DNA of 64,000 bases from Hyphomicrobiales bacterium (lineage in GTDB: Bacteria; Pseudomonadota; Alphaproteobacteria; Rhizobiales; OSC116), in the NCBI GenBank assembly GCA_013214705.1, contig JABSRZ010000004.1, forward strand, positions 372,001-436,000, written 5' to 3'. The position numbers were made by a program, and so were the translations under genes. This document shows positions 27,685 through 36,333 of this stretch, piece after piece (position 1 is the stretch's first letter; each line of letters begins with the position of its first letter). The notes beneath the pieces were generated by a model. The model was given only the letters and a program-made list of their open reading frames with translations. It had not been told where the DNA came from and did no database searches.

Positions 27685-27836
27685 AATGGGGCTGACACAA
27701 AAACTGCTCATAAATATATAAATCCCATTCTTTTTAATAGCCAAAGCCGTTGTTTTGAGCTACATGTTCGTCAGTTTAACGAGGCTTCACGCCTGTGTTT
27801 ACCGCAGATCTGCAAAAGCTGTTTTCGGAGTTCAAT

Positions 27837-30800
27837 ATGCCAAAACGTACTGACATCAAATCCATTCTTATCATTGGCGCTGGCCCCATCATTATTGGCC
27901 AAGCCTGCGAGTTCGATTATTCGGGCACGCAAGCTGTCAAAGCCTTAAAAGAAGAGGGTTATCGAGTCATTCTGGTCAATTCCAACCCCGCCACCATCAT
28001 GACTGATCCAGATTTAGCCGATGCCACCTATATCGAGCCGATCACCCCCGAAGTGGTCGCCAAAATAATCGAAAAAGAGCGGCCAGACGCGTTGCTGCCC
28101 ACCATGGGCGGCCAAACAGCGCTTAACACCGCGCTCTCATTGCGCAAAGATGGCGTGTTAGAAAAATATAATGTCGAAATGATTGGCGCCGACCATGAAG
28201 CCATCGACAAAGCCGAAGACCGCGAGCTATTTCGCCAAGCGATGGATAAATTAGGCCTCGAATCAGCTAAATCTTGCGTCGCGCATAACCGCCAGGAGGC
28301 CGAACTAGCCTTTGACATTATCGGTCTACCGGCCATCATCCGCCCGTCATTTACAATGGGCGGCACCGGCGGCGGCGTGGCTTATAATGCACAAGAATTT
28401 TACCAAATTGTAGACTCCGGCATCGATGCCTCACCCACCAACGAGGTGCTGATAGAAGAAAGCATTATCGGCTGGAAAGAATATGAAATGGAAGTGGTGC
28501 GTGACACCAAAGACAATTGCATCATCATTTGCAGCATCGAAAATGTCGACCCAATGGGCGTGCATACTGGCGACAGCATCACCGTTGCCCCCGCCCAAAC
28601 CTTGACCGACAAAGAATATCAAATTATGCGCAACGCATCATTGGCCGTATTGCGCGAAATCGGCGTCGAAACCGGTGGCTCTAATGTGCAATTTGCCGTC
28701 AACCCCGCCGATGGCCGTTTGATCGTTATCGAAATGAACCCGCGGGTATCACGCTCATCGGCCTTGGCCTCTAAAGCCACTGGCTTTCCGATTGCCAAGA
28801 TAGCCGCCAAATTAGCGGTTGGCTACACGTTGGACGAGCTAGAAAACGACATTACCGGCGGCCAAACTCCGGCCTCGTTCGAGCCAACAATCGATTATGT
28901 GGTCACCAAAATTCCACGTTTTACTTTCGAAAAATTCCCCGGCGCTAAAAACAACTTGTCGACTGCCATGAAATCGGTCGGCGAGGCCATGGCCATTGGC
29001 CGTACATTTCCCGAAAGCCTGCAAAAAGCCTTGCGTTCATTAGAAACCGGTTTTGATGGTTTAGACGAAATTGAAATTCCAAACATCGGCACCGGCAATG
29101 ATGAAACCGCCATTCATGCCGCCTTAGCCAACGCAACACCAGAGCGGCTCATGTATATTGGCCAAGCTCTACGCCTTGGTTGGACGCCCGAAAAAATCCA
29201 TCAGGTTAGCCAGTTTGACCCGTGGTATATCGAACAGATTGGCTTGATTGTTGACATGGAAGCCCGCGTCAAAGCCCATGGCCTGCCAGATGATGCGGTT
29301 AATATGCGCAAAATCAAAGCTTTAGGCTTTTCCGATGCCCGCCTAGCCGCGCTCACATCCAGCACATCTGACGCTGTGCGGGCCACGCGCCACGCGCTGA
29401 ATGTGCACCCAGTTTATAAAAAAATAGACACCTGCGCTGCCGAGTTTAAAAGCCCCACGCCATATATGTATTCAACTTATGAAACTCCATTACTCGACAT
29501 TCCAGTGTGCGAAGCCGAGCCAACAAATGCCAGAAAAGTCATCATTTTAGGCGGCGGGCCGAACCGCATTGGCCAAGGCATCGAATTTGATTATTGCTGC
29601 TGCCATGCCGCATTTGCTTTAAGCGATGCTGGTTATGAAACCATTATGGTCAATTGCAACCCCGAAACCGTATCGACCGATTATGATACCTCCGACCGGT
29701 TATATTTTGAACCATTGACCGAAGAAGACGTGCTAGAAATCATTCGTGTCGAGCAAAAAAATGGCACATTGCATGGAGTTATCGTGCAATTTGGTGGCCA
29801 AACCCCACTTAAATTGGCCGATTTCCTCGAACGCAATGGCGTGCCGATTTTAGGCACAACTCCAGATGCTATAGATTTGGCCGAGGATCGTGATCGGTTC
29901 AGCGCCTTAATCGATAGACTGGGTCTATTGCAACCTAATAATGGCATCGCTTCAACCGCCGAACAAGCGTTTGACATTGCCGAACGCATTGGCTTTCCAG
30001 TGGTCATCCGCCCGTCATATGTTTTGGGTGGCCGGGCGATGGAAATTGTCCGCGATGCCGAACATTTACAGCGCTACATCACGCAAGCCGTGGTGGTTTC
30101 TGGCGACAGCCCGGTGCTGTTAGATAGCTATTTAAAAGACGCCATCGAAGTGGATATCGATGCCTTATGCGATGGCCAAGATGTATTTGTCTGCGCCATC
30201 ATGGAACATATCGAAGAAGCCGGCGTGCATAGCGGCGATAGCGCCTGTTCATTGCCGCCATATTCATTGCCACAAAGTCAGATTGACGAAATTAAGCGCC
30301 AAACCAAAAAAATGGCGCTGGCGCTAAATGTGGTCGGCCTGATGAATATGCAATATGCCATCAAAGATGATCAAATCTATATATTAGAAGTGAACCCTCG
30401 CGCCAGCCGCACCGTGCCATTTGTGGCCAAAGTTATCAACGAGCCAATTGCCAAAATCGCTGCCCGCATTATGGCTGGTGAAAAGCTAGCCAGCTTTAAT
30501 TTACAAGAAAAAACCTTCGATTGCATCGCGGTCAAAGAAGCGGTCTTCCCGTTTGCGCGCTTCCCCGGTGTTGATATTATTTTAGGCCCAGAAATGCGTT
30601 CAACTGGCGAAGTTATGGGTTTAGATAGCAATTTCGCCATGGCCTTTGCCAAAGCTCAATTGGGCAGCGGCACCATTGTGCCGACATCCGGCAAAGTGTT
30701 TATATCGGTAAAAGATGGCGACAAACAAAACATCACCATTGCCGCCAAACACTTGGTTGCTAACGGTTTCACCCTATGTGCCACCACTGGCACCGGCAAA

Positions 30801-31082
30801 TATCTGCGCGCCCAAGGGCTAGAGGTTGAGCATGTCAATAAAGTGACCGAAGGCCGGCCGCATATTGTCGATGCCATCAAAAATGGTGAAATTCAACTGA
30901 TGTTCAATACCACCCAAGGCAAAAAAGCCTTAGAAGACAGCAAAGCCCTACGCCGCGCCGCGCTGATGAACAAAGTGCCATATTACACAACTGTGCGCGG
31001 CGCTTGTGCCGCTGCCGAGGGCATCGAAACCTATAAAAATGATGAGTTAACCGTGCGCGATTTACAAAGCTACGCGCATTAA
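27837..31082 (+). CDS. carB: carbamoyl-phosphate synthase large subunit
   Basis: Makes carbamoyl phosphate from bicarbonate, ammonia and two ATP. Two homologous halves are visible, each with a pre-ATP-grasp segment ([42 protein letters not shown]) and an ATP-grasp domain ([35 protein letters not shown]). The C-terminal methylglyoxal-synthase-like domain ([31 protein letters not shown]) is the allosteric site for UMP and ornithine. The length is 1081 residues. The ATG at 27837 is preferred because GGAG lies 6 bases before it; the upstream GTG at 27795 has no ribosome site. Confidence 0.97.
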   Translation: MPKRTDIKSILIIGAGPIIIGQACEFDYSGTQAVKALKEEGYRVILVNSNPATIMTDPDLADATYIEPITPEVVAKIIEKERPDALLPTMGGQTALNTALSLRKDGVLEKYNVEMIGADHEAIDKAEDRELFRQAMDKLGLESAKSCVAHNRQEAELAFDIIGLPAIIRPSFTMGGTGGGVAYNAQEFYQIVDSGIDASPTNEVLIEESIIGWKEYEMEVVRDTKDNCIIICSIENVDPMGVHTGDSITVAPAQTLTDKEYQIMRNASLAVLREIGVETGGSNVQFAVNPADGRLIVIEMNPRVSRSSALASKATGFPIAKIAAKLAVGYTLDELENDITGGQTPASFEPTIDYVVTKIPRFTFEKFPGAKNNLSTAMKSVGEAMAIGRTFPESLQKALRSLETGFDGLDEIEIPNIGTGNDETAIHAALANATPERLMYIGQALRLGWTPEKIHQVSQFDPWYIEQIGLIVDMEARVKAHGLPDDAVNMRKIKALGFSDARLAALTSSTSDAVRATRHALNVHPVYKKIDTCAAEFKSPTPYMYSTYETPLLDIPVCEAEPTNARKVIILGGGPNRIGQGIEFDYCCCHAAFALSDAGYETIMVNCNPETVSTDYDTSDRLYFEPLTEEDVLEIIRVEQKNGTLHGVIVQFGGQTPLKLADFLERNGVPILGTTPDAIDLAEDRDRFSALIDRLGLLQPNNGIASTAEQAFDIAERIGFPVVIRPSYVLGGRAMEIVRDAEHLQRYITQAVVVSGDSPVLLDSYLKDAIEVDIDALCDGQDVFVCAIMEHIEEAGVHSGDSACSLPPYSLPQSQIDEIKRQTKKMALALNVVGLMNMQYAIKDDQIYILEVNPRASRTVPFVAKVINEPIAKIAARIMAGEKLASFNLQEKTFDCIAVKEAVFPFARFPGVDIILGPEMRSTGEVMGLDSNFAMAFAKAQLGSGTIVPTSGKVFISVKDGDKQNITIAAKHLVANGFTLCATTGTGKYLRAQGLEVEHVNKVTEGRPHIVDAIKNGEIQLMFNTTQGKKALEDSKALRRAALMNKVPYYTTVRGACAAAEGIETYKNDELTVRDLQSYAH

Positions 31083-31104
31083 GTTGGCGCGTTTATAAAC
31101 CAGC

Positions 31105-31728
31105 TTAGTAAATCGTATCTTTCATGCGTGCTGGGTAAGCTTTGTCATAAGCTTCATCATTGTGAGTTTCATCAAAGGCCTTGATCATTTGCCCCGCCGT
31201 TGGCAAATGGGAGCGGTCAGGAAACGTCTCTGGCTGCCACAATTTAGATCGGGCAATGGCCTTTTGGCACTGAAAATATATTTTGTCGACCCTAATCGAC
31301 AATACGCTCGAAGCTGGCTTGCCATTCATCGCAAACGACGCGTTTAGCTCTGCATCGATAATAATTTCAGCCTGCCCGGCAACCCGTATTGCCTCACCCG
31401 CATTTGGCACCAAAAATATCAGCCCCACTTGCGGGTTTTCAACAATGTTTTTCAAGCTGTCTAGGCGGTTATTGCCGCGTCTATCGGGCAATAATAAATG
31501 TTTTTCATCAACCACCCGCACAAACCCGGCCGGGTCACCACGTGGCGAGCAGTCAATGCCATTTGCACCATATGTGGCCAATATACAAAATGGCGAAGCT
31601 TCTATAAACTGCCGGTAATGCTCGTTAATATAATCAATTTCCTTGTTTAACGACGTGTCGCCGGGCAAACCATAAATCTCTGTCAACTCACTTAATTTGG
31701 TTATTTTTTTCATCGATATTCCATTCAT
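31105..31728 (-). CDS. pyridoxamine 5'-phosphate oxidase-like FMN protein (MSMEG_1061 type)
   Basis: A 207-residue split-barrel flavoprotein of the PNPOx-like superfamily. The pattern EASPFCILATYGANGIDCSPRGDPAGFVRVVDEKHLLLPDRRGNNRLDSLKNI is characteristic of the subfamily named after MSMEG_1061, which is not a true PdxH; CSPRGD and LPDRRGNNR line the predicted flavin site. It lies 7 bases after a methyltransferase gene on the same strand, so the two form a small operon convergent with carB. The ATG at 31713 is an alternative start. Confidence 0.85.
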   Translation of the reverse strand: MNGISMKKITKLSELTEIYGLPGDTSLNKEIDYINEHYRQFIEASPFCILATYGANGIDCSPRGDPAGFVRVVDEKHLLLPDRRGNNRLDSLKNIVENPQVGLIFLVPNAGEAIRVAGQAEIIIDAELNASFAMNGKPASSVLSIRVDKIYFQCQKAIARSKLWQPETFPDRSHLPTAGQMIKAFDETHNDEAYDKAYPARMKDTIY

Positions 31729-31735
31729 TCAGCCA

Positions 31736-32527
31736 TCACGCCACACCTTTAACCGCCCAAACCCGCGCCGCCAACAATATTTCACCATCAGGGCTGGTTG
31801 GCAATATCGACATTAATTTAGTTTTTATTTTTTCACGGGTTTCATCACTAAGCGAATTACAATATTTAGGTGCCGAACCGGTGCCAGAGGTAAACGGTTG
31901 CCAATAATCGTCAAAATTCTTAAATGCCGTGGTGATGTCCAATGCAACCACCTCCACATCGTTAAACCCCGCCTTTTCAAACGCCAATTTCAACGGCTTG
32001 GGGTTACATATTAGCGCTTTAATGCCGTCGTCAAATTCATCACCGCCGTCATCAAACTGACGCGCGACATCAAAAAAATATCGCATAATTTGCATTTGCC
32101 CAGCATAATCCCATACATATAAAGCGCCGGTGCCACCTATGCGCAGCACCCTTTTCATTTCGGCAATTGCTTTGGCTTGGTCTGGCATAAAGTTCAACAC
32201 CAACCCACTTACCGCATAATCTAACAGCGCGTCCGCAAGCTTCAAATCAAGTGCATCACCAACCCAAAAATTCCCGGACGAAATTTTATTTTGCGAATAT
32301 TCAATATAAGCAGATGATTGGTCAACGCCCGCCAAATCCTTAGGCTGAGTTTTTTCCACAATTGCCGTGCTTAATTCAGCGGTGCCACAGCCAATATCTA
32401 ACCATCTTTTATCTAAATCTGCATTTAACCAATCTAAAAAAAGCGGAGCAATTTTTTGGCTCCATCGCCCCATATAATTGTTATAGGCATCTGCATTTCC
32501 AGAAAATTTGCTTTTAGCATCATTCAT
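31736..32527 (-). CDS. class I SAM-dependent methyltransferase
   Basis: A 263-residue small-molecule methyltransferase. Motif I is WLDIGCGTAELSTAI at about residues 42-56, the acidic partner is GVDQSSAYIEYSQ, and YAVSGLVLNFMPDQAKAIAEMKRVLRIGGTGALYVWDY covers motifs IV to VI. The substrate is unknown. The ATG at 32527 with GGAG 8 bases upstream is chosen; a GTG two codons earlier is less likely. The PNPOx-like gene is 7 bases downstream. It is divergent from greA. Confidence 0.87.
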   Translation of the reverse strand: MNDAKSKFSGNADAYNNYMGRWSQKIAPLFLDWLNADLDKRWLDIGCGTAELSTAIVEKTQPKDLAGVDQSSAYIEYSQNKISSGNFWVGDALDLKLADALLDYAVSGLVLNFMPDQAKAIAEMKRVLRIGGTGALYVWDYAGQMQIMRYFFDVARQFDDGGDEFDDGIKALICNPKPLKLAFEKAGFNDVEVVALDITTAFKNFDDYWQPFTSGTGSAPKYCNSLSDETREKIKTKLMSILPTSPDGEILLAARVWAVKGVA

Positions 32528-32597
32528 CTGCACACTCCAATTTGCTTAATTTTACGCATCTAATTGTAGATTACAAGATGATTTTGAGCATTGCTAT

Positions 32598-32627
32598 TTG
32601 AACTTATTATGTTACATTAAGTATATA
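32598..32627 (+). promoter_or_regulatory. probable greA promoter
   Basis: TTGAAC (32598-32603) and TATATA (32622-32627) are separated by 18 bp, about 90 bases ahead of the greA start. This is a good sigma-70 match; the start site was not otherwise constrained. Confidence 0.45.
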
Positions 32628-32717
32628 TGAAATGGTGCTAATTTTATTCCTCACTGGTTCGATCAGTAGAGGATTTATTTTTTTAGCCAGCTTTAAAAGT
32701 AGCGAAAAGGACAAATA

Positions 32718-33191
32718 ATGGAAAAAATCCCCATGACTATTGGTGGACACGCCGCTATGCAAGAAGATGTTAAGCGTCGCAAATCTGTAGCCCGTCCTGC
32801 CATCGTCAAAGCCATTGCCGAAGCACGCGCCCATGGCGACCTGTCCGAAAACGCCGAATATCATGCCGCTAAAGAAGAGCAGGGTATGAACGAGTCTACC
32901 ATTCAAATGCTAGAATCTAATTTAGCCCTTGCCGAAGTGATTGATGTGACAGCACTTTCAGGCGATAGAGTTATTTTTGGCGCCACCGTTGAACTGGTCG
33001 ATGAAGACACCGAAGAAGAAGTGACCTACCAAATTGTTGGTGAAGCCGAGGCCGATGTAAAATCTGGCAAAATCTCCATCACTTCACCCATTGCCCGCGC
33101 ACTTATTAACAAAAAAGTCGAAGACAGTGCCGAGGTCAACACACCCGGTGGCGGCAAAACCTACGAAATTTTGAACATTTCATTTGATTAA
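32718..33191 (+). CDS. greA: transcript cleavage factor GreA
   Basis: Rescues backtracked RNA polymerase by stimulating cleavage of the nascent RNA. The N-terminal coiled coil carries the acidic tip in [21 protein letters not shown], and the C-terminal FKBP-like domain ends with [23 protein letters not shown]. The length of 157 residues is normal. It lies between the carB region and trxB, which is the usual alphaproteobacterial neighbourhood. The Lrp gene downstream is convergent. Confidence 0.96.
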   Translation: MEKIPMTIGGHAAMQEDVKRRKSVARPAIVKAIAEARAHGDLSENAEYHAAKEEQGMNESTIQMLESNLALAEVIDVTALSGDRVIFGATVELVDEDTEEEVTYQIVGEAEADVKSGKISITSPIARALINKKVEDSAEVNTPGGGKTYEILNISFD

Positions 33192-33211
33192 TCACGCCCC
33201 GACAGCCGCGT

Positions 33212-33697
33212 TTATACCGGTTGCACAATTTCAAGCGGCACACCGGTCTCTTGTTTGGCGCATTTTATGGTCAAAGACGTTTTCACATTGTCGACATTGG
33301 GCGCGGCGGTTAAATCATTAATCACAAAGTTCTGAAACACCGTTAAATCTGGCGCCACGCATTTTAAAATATAATCAGCCTCGCCAGATAACATATAAGC
33401 CTCGCGCACCAAAGGCCATGTATTCACCAACGCCTCAAACGCCACCAAATCGGCTTCAGATTGGTTATGCAAGCCGACCATGGCAAATACCGTTAGGTCA
33501 AAACCAAGTTGTTTTTCGGCCAATATCGTGCGGTAACCTTTTATCATGCCCGCCTGTTCGAGCGCCCGCACCCGGCGCAGGCATGGCGGCGCAGATATGC
33601 CGACCATTCTGGCCAATTCAACATTGGTAATGCGGCCAGAATCTTGCAAAATCTTTAATATCTGCCAGTCTGTTTTGTCTAATTTCGCTGCCACCAT
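33212..33697 (-). CDS. Lrp/AsnC-family transcriptional regulator
   Basis: A 161-residue feast/famine regulator. The N-terminal HTH is LDKTDWQILKILQDSGRITNVELARMVGISAPPCLRRVRALEQAGMIKGY, and the RAM effector domain follows (GLHNQSEADLVAFEALVNTWPLVREAYMLSGEADYILKCV). The effector is presumably an amino acid. The ATG at 33697 has AGAGG 6 bases before it. The location between greA and trxB is conserved in many alphaproteobacteria, which suggests a vertically inherited core regulator rather than a local one. Confidence 0.93.
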   Translation of the reverse strand: MVAAKLDKTDWQILKILQDSGRITNVELARMVGISAPPCLRRVRALEQAGMIKGYRTILAEKQLGFDLTVFAMVGLHNQSEADLVAFEALVNTWPLVREAYMLSGEADYILKCVAPDLTVFQNFVINDLTAAPNVDNVKTSLTIKCAKQETGVPLEIVQPV

Positions 33698-33932
33698 CAC
33701 TCACCTCTTAGCTTTAAAACATATCGATTATGTTAAAGCATTAGCACATTTTGTAATTTAATTTCAATATTCAATTCGAATATTTCGCAATCATCCAATA
33801 TTTTTTAAACTTTCACCTTGGCTATGCTTTCAATGTCACCCGCGAAATATATTTGTTAAATTTAAGACAAACCACTTGAAAATAGGCGTCGAATGGGCGA
33901 CATAAAGGTATAAACAAATAGCAGGAAATAAT

Positions 33933-34871
33933 ATGGCCAAAACTCATTCAAAACTCATCATCCTAGGGTCTGGCCCAGCCGGTTATAGTGCGGCCATTTA
34001 TGCAGCTCGCGCTATGTTAGAGCCGCTCATCATTCAAGGCATTCAGCCTGGCGGCCAACTCACCATCACCACCGAGGTCGAAAATTACCCGGGTTTTGCC
34101 GATGAAATCCAAGGTCCATGGCTTATGGAACAAATGCAGGCCCAAGCCGAAAAAATGGGCGCTCTCACCGTTGAAGATCATATTATGAAGGTCGATTTAA
34201 ACGCCAAACCGATCGAACTTATTGGCGATGGCGGCACCAAATATACCTGCGATGCGCTCATCATTTGCACCGGCGCACAGGCCAAATGGCTAGGTCTACC
34301 GTCAGAACAAGAGTTTCAAGGCTTTGGCGTATCTGCCTGCGCCACTTGCGATGGGTTTTTCTATCGCGGCAAAGAGGTTGTGGTGGTTGGCGGCGGCAAT
34401 ACTGCGGTCGAAGAAGCTTTGTTTTTAACCAATTTTGCCACCAAAGTCACCATAATGCACCGGCGCGATAGCTTCAGAGCCGAAAAAATCCTCATCAACC
34501 GGTTAGAGAAAAACCCAAAAATCGAAATTTTATGGGACAGCACATTAGAGGAAATTGTCGGCGAAATGCCCAAAGGTGTCACCGGCGCAAAAGTTAAAAA
34601 TGTCAAAACTGGCGAAACCAGCATTATTCCTGCCGACGGCGTGTTCATCGCCATTGGTCATGCGCCAGCAACTTCATTATTTACCGACCAGTTAGAAACC
34701 AAACAAGGCGGCTACTTAATCACCGCGCCAGATAGCACTGCCACCAAGATAGCTGGCGTTTATGCCGCTGGCGATGTAACCGACGATAAATACCGCCAAG
34801 CCGTAACTGCGGCGGGTCTGGGCTGCATGGCCGCGCTAGAAGTCGAAAAATATTTGGCAGAACAAGAATAA
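33933..34871 (+). CDS. trxB: thioredoxin reductase
   Basis: Passes electrons from NADPH through FAD to thioredoxin. The FAD-binding motif is ILGSGPAGYSAAIYAARA at residues 10-27, the redox cysteines are Cys136 and Cys139 in SACATCDGFF, the NADPH motif is VVVGGGNTAVEEALFLTNF, and the C-terminal FAD contact is GVYAAGDVTDDKYRQAVTAAGLGC. At 312 residues it is the low-molecular-weight type. The LysR gene follows on the same strand after 36 bases. Confidence 0.97.
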   Translation: MAKTHSKLIILGSGPAGYSAAIYAARAMLEPLIIQGIQPGGQLTITTEVENYPGFADEIQGPWLMEQMQAQAEKMGALTVEDHIMKVDLNAKPIELIGDGGTKYTCDALIICTGAQAKWLGLPSEQEFQGFGVSACATCDGFFYRGKEVVVVGGGNTAVEEALFLTNFATKVTIMHRRDSFRAEKILINRLEKNPKIEILWDSTLEEIVGEMPKGVTGAKVKNVKTGETSIIPADGVFIAIGHAPATSLFTDQLETKQGGYLITAPDSTATKIAGVYAAGDVTDDKYRQAVTAAGLGCMAALEVEKYLAEQE

Positions 34872-34907
34872 TAAGTTAGGCTTTATCCACTTAAGAGGGA
34901 ATTTTGT

Positions 34908-35795
34908 ATGGATTGGGACAAATTACGTATATTTCATGCGGTTGCCGCCGCGGGTAGTTTTACCCATGCCGGCGAAGAATTGCATTTAAGCCAAAGCGCA
35001 GTGAGCCGCCAAATTGCCAATTTAGAACATGAAGTGAAAACCAAATTATTCTTGCGTCACGCCCGCGGCCTCAAGCTGACTGAGCAAGGTGAAATGTTAT
35101 ACCGCACCGCGCATGATGTTTTCTCTAAGCTAAAAATGGCTGAAACCATGCTAAAAGACAGCACCGAAAAACCGTTTGGCGATTTAACCATCACCACCAC
35201 CGAAGGTTTGGGCACGAATTGGCTAACCCCCCGGCTCAGCGATTTTATGGATCAATATCCAGATGTGAATATTAAAATATTATTCAGCGATAGAGATGTA
35301 GATTTGGGCATGCGAGAAGCAGATTTGGCGATAAGATTGCACCGACCCACGCAGCAAGACCTTATTGCCCGCAAGTTATTCACTGTGCATTTTCATGTAT
35401 TTGCCTCACCTGACTATTTGGCAGAATATGGTACGCCGCAGACAATAGACGATCTAGAAGACCACAAAATCCTTACCTATGGCAGCAATGCCCCATCATA
35501 TTATAAAAACGTAAATTGGCTCGAAACATTGGGGCGCGACCCGCGCAAGCCACGCTCAGCCCATTTAAGCATGAATAGCGTGTATGGCCTAAAACGCGCC
35601 TGCATGTATGGCATTGGCCTCGCCGCTTTGCCCGATTATATAATCGATGATGCCAACTTGATACAGGTCTTACCGGACATCGAAGCTCCAGAATTTGATA
35701 CCTATTTGGTTTATCCGGTAGAATTACGCAATTCAAAACGCATCGGTGTGTTTAAAGAATTTCTAGTTTCAAAGGCCAAAGAATGGAAATTCTAG
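34908..35795 (+). CDS. LysR-family regulator in the LsrB/VtlR position
   Basis: A 295-residue LysR regulator. The HTH is MDWDKLRIFHAVAAAGSFTHAGEELHLSQSAVSRQIANLEHEVKTKLFLRHARGLKLTEQG, and the effector domain contains DRDVDLGMREADLAIRLHRPTQQDLIARKLF. This kind, next to trxB, is known in Rhizobiales as LsrB/VtlR, which activates AbcR small RNA genes. Here three AbcR-like RNA units lie directly downstream, so it is the best candidate regulator of them. The ribosome site AAGAGGGA (34893-34900) is itself complementary to the CCCTCCCTC loops of those RNAs. Orthology is inferred from position and family only. Confidence 0.85.
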   Translation: MDWDKLRIFHAVAAAGSFTHAGEELHLSQSAVSRQIANLEHEVKTKLFLRHARGLKLTEQGEMLYRTAHDVFSKLKMAETMLKDSTEKPFGDLTITTTEGLGTNWLTPRLSDFMDQYPDVNIKILFSDRDVDLGMREADLAIRLHRPTQQDLIARKLFTVHFHVFASPDYLAEYGTPQTIDDLEDHKILTYGSNAPSYYKNVNWLETLGRDPRKPRSAHLSMNSVYGLKRACMYGIGLAALPDYIIDDANLIQVLPDIEAPEFDTYLVYPVELRNSKRIGVFKEFLVSKAKEWKF

Positions 35796-35824
35796 CTATT
35801 TCAATGGCTTAATCGGCGCAAACT

Positions 35825-35847
35825 AGCTATGCATTTAGCGCATAGCT
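35825..35847. promoter_or_regulatory. dyad element upstream of sRNA unit 1
   Basis: AGCTATGC (35825-35832) and GCATAGCT (35840-35847) form a perfect 8-bp inverted repeat around a 7-base centre. The same centre (TTAG-GCAT) recurs at a similar distance upstream of units 2 and 3. It includes a T-N11-A pattern, compatible with a LysR-type box. Confidence 0.65.
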
Positions 35848-35865
35848 CATACGCATTCATTGTAA

Positions 35866-35894
35866 TTGTAAAAATTTAGCCCATCGCCTATATA
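35866..35894 (+). promoter_or_regulatory. predicted promoter of sRNA unit 1
   Basis: TTGTAA (35866-35871) and TATATA (35889-35894) are 17 bp apart. The sequence after it (AACAGATC, CTCTA) is shared with the other two units, which places the start near 35901. Confidence 0.6.
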
Positions 35895-35900
35895 AGCAAT

Positions 35901-36030
35901 AACAGATCTCTCTAATTGTGTTGGAAGTTCCCTCCCTCTTTTCTTCCACATACTCCAATCTTCCCTCCCTTTTTGATTGGTAATTAGAGATGACTATGCG
36001 GGTAGCCTTTTGGCTCACCCGCTTTTTTTT
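35901..36030 (+). ncRNA. AbcR-like small RNA, unit 1 of 3
   Basis: A predicted RNA of about 130 nt. Hairpin 1 has stem GGAAG/CTTCC (35923-35927 with 35943-35947) with CCCTCCC in the loop at 35930-35936. Hairpin 2 has stem CCAATC/GATTGG (35955-35960 with 35975-35980) with CCCTCCC at 35963-35969. An intrinsic terminator ends it. Exposed CCCUCCC loops can bind Shine-Dalgarno sequences. The layout and place, between a LysR gene next to trxB and aatA, match the AbcR/alpha-r15 family of Hfq-dependent RNAs that repress ABC transporter mRNAs; cuckoo/alpha-r14 RNAs are the other family with such loops. No convincing protein is encoded here; apparent short frames arise from the repeats. Confidence 0.82.
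35998..36030 (+). terminator. intrinsic terminator of sRNA unit 1
   Basis: GCGGGTAGCC pairs with GGCT-C-ACCCGC (one bulged C) around TTTT, followed by eight T at 36023-36030. Confidence 0.93.
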
Positions 36031-36043
36031 GCCCCCATTTACT

Positions 36044-36060
36044 CATGCAATTAGTGCATG
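36044..36060. promoter_or_regulatory. dyad element upstream of sRNA unit 2
   Basis: CATGCA-ATTAG-TGCATG is a perfect 6-bp inverted repeat. The TTAGTGCATGGCTAC part (36051-36065) ends 15 bp before the -35 box, as it does in unit 3. Confidence 0.65.
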
Positions 36061-36080
36061 GCTACAAAGCGTTCAATATG

Positions 36081-36110
36081 TTGGTAAACAATAAATGAAT
36101 GGTCTATATT
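36081..36110 (+). promoter_or_regulatory. predicted promoter of sRNA unit 2
   Basis: TTGGTA (36081-36086) and TATATT (36105-36110) are 18 bp apart; the predicted start is near 36117. The same elements recur 217 bp later in unit 3. Confidence 0.7.
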
Positions 36111-36116
36111 TATTTC

Positions 36117-36247
36117 AACAGATCGCTCTAGGGTCTTACAGGAAGTTCCCTCCCTCTTTTCTTCCTGAAACGTCAATCTCCCTCCCTTTTGGTTGACATC
36201 TAGAGAATGACTATGCGGGTGGCCTTCTGGCTCACCCGCTTTTTTTT
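36117..36247 (+). ncRNA. AbcR-like small RNA, unit 2 of 3
   Basis: A predicted RNA of about 131 nt. Hairpin 1: CAGGAAG/CTTCCTG (36139-36145 with 36161-36167), loop CCCTCCC at 36148-36154. Hairpin 2: GTCAATC/GGTTGAC (36172-36178 with 36191-36197, one G-T pair), loop CCCTCCC at 36180-36186. Compared with unit 1 the stems have changed sequence on both sides while the C-rich loops are unchanged, a compensatory pattern that supports a selected RNA fold. The terminator stem also changes one pair from A-T to G-T. Unit 2 and unit 3 are nearly identical over the RNA body, which suggests a recent duplication. Confidence 0.85.
36215..36247 (+). terminator. intrinsic terminator of sRNA unit 2
   Basis: GCGGGTGGCC pairs with GGCT-C-ACCCGC around TTCT, then eight T at 36240-36247. 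It is nearly the same as the terminator of unit 1. Confidence 0.93.
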
Positions 36248-36260
36248 GCCCAAATTGACC

Positions 36261-36278
36261 CATGTAATTAGTGCATAG
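36261..36278. promoter_or_regulatory. dyad element upstream of sRNA unit 3
   Basis: CATGTA-ATTAG-TGCATAG is an imperfect copy of the dyad of unit 2; TTAGTGCATAGCTAC (36268-36282) again ends 15 bp before the -35 box. Confidence 0.55.
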
Positions 36279-36297
36279 CTACAAAGCGCTCAATATG

Positions 36298-36327
36298 TTG
36301 GTAAACAATAAATTAATAACCTATATT
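36298..36327 (+). promoter_or_regulatory. predicted promoter of sRNA unit 3
   Basis: TTGGTA (36298-36303) and TATATT (36322-36327), 18-bp spacer, predicted start near 36334. Confidence 0.7.
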
Positions 36328-36333
36328 TATTTC

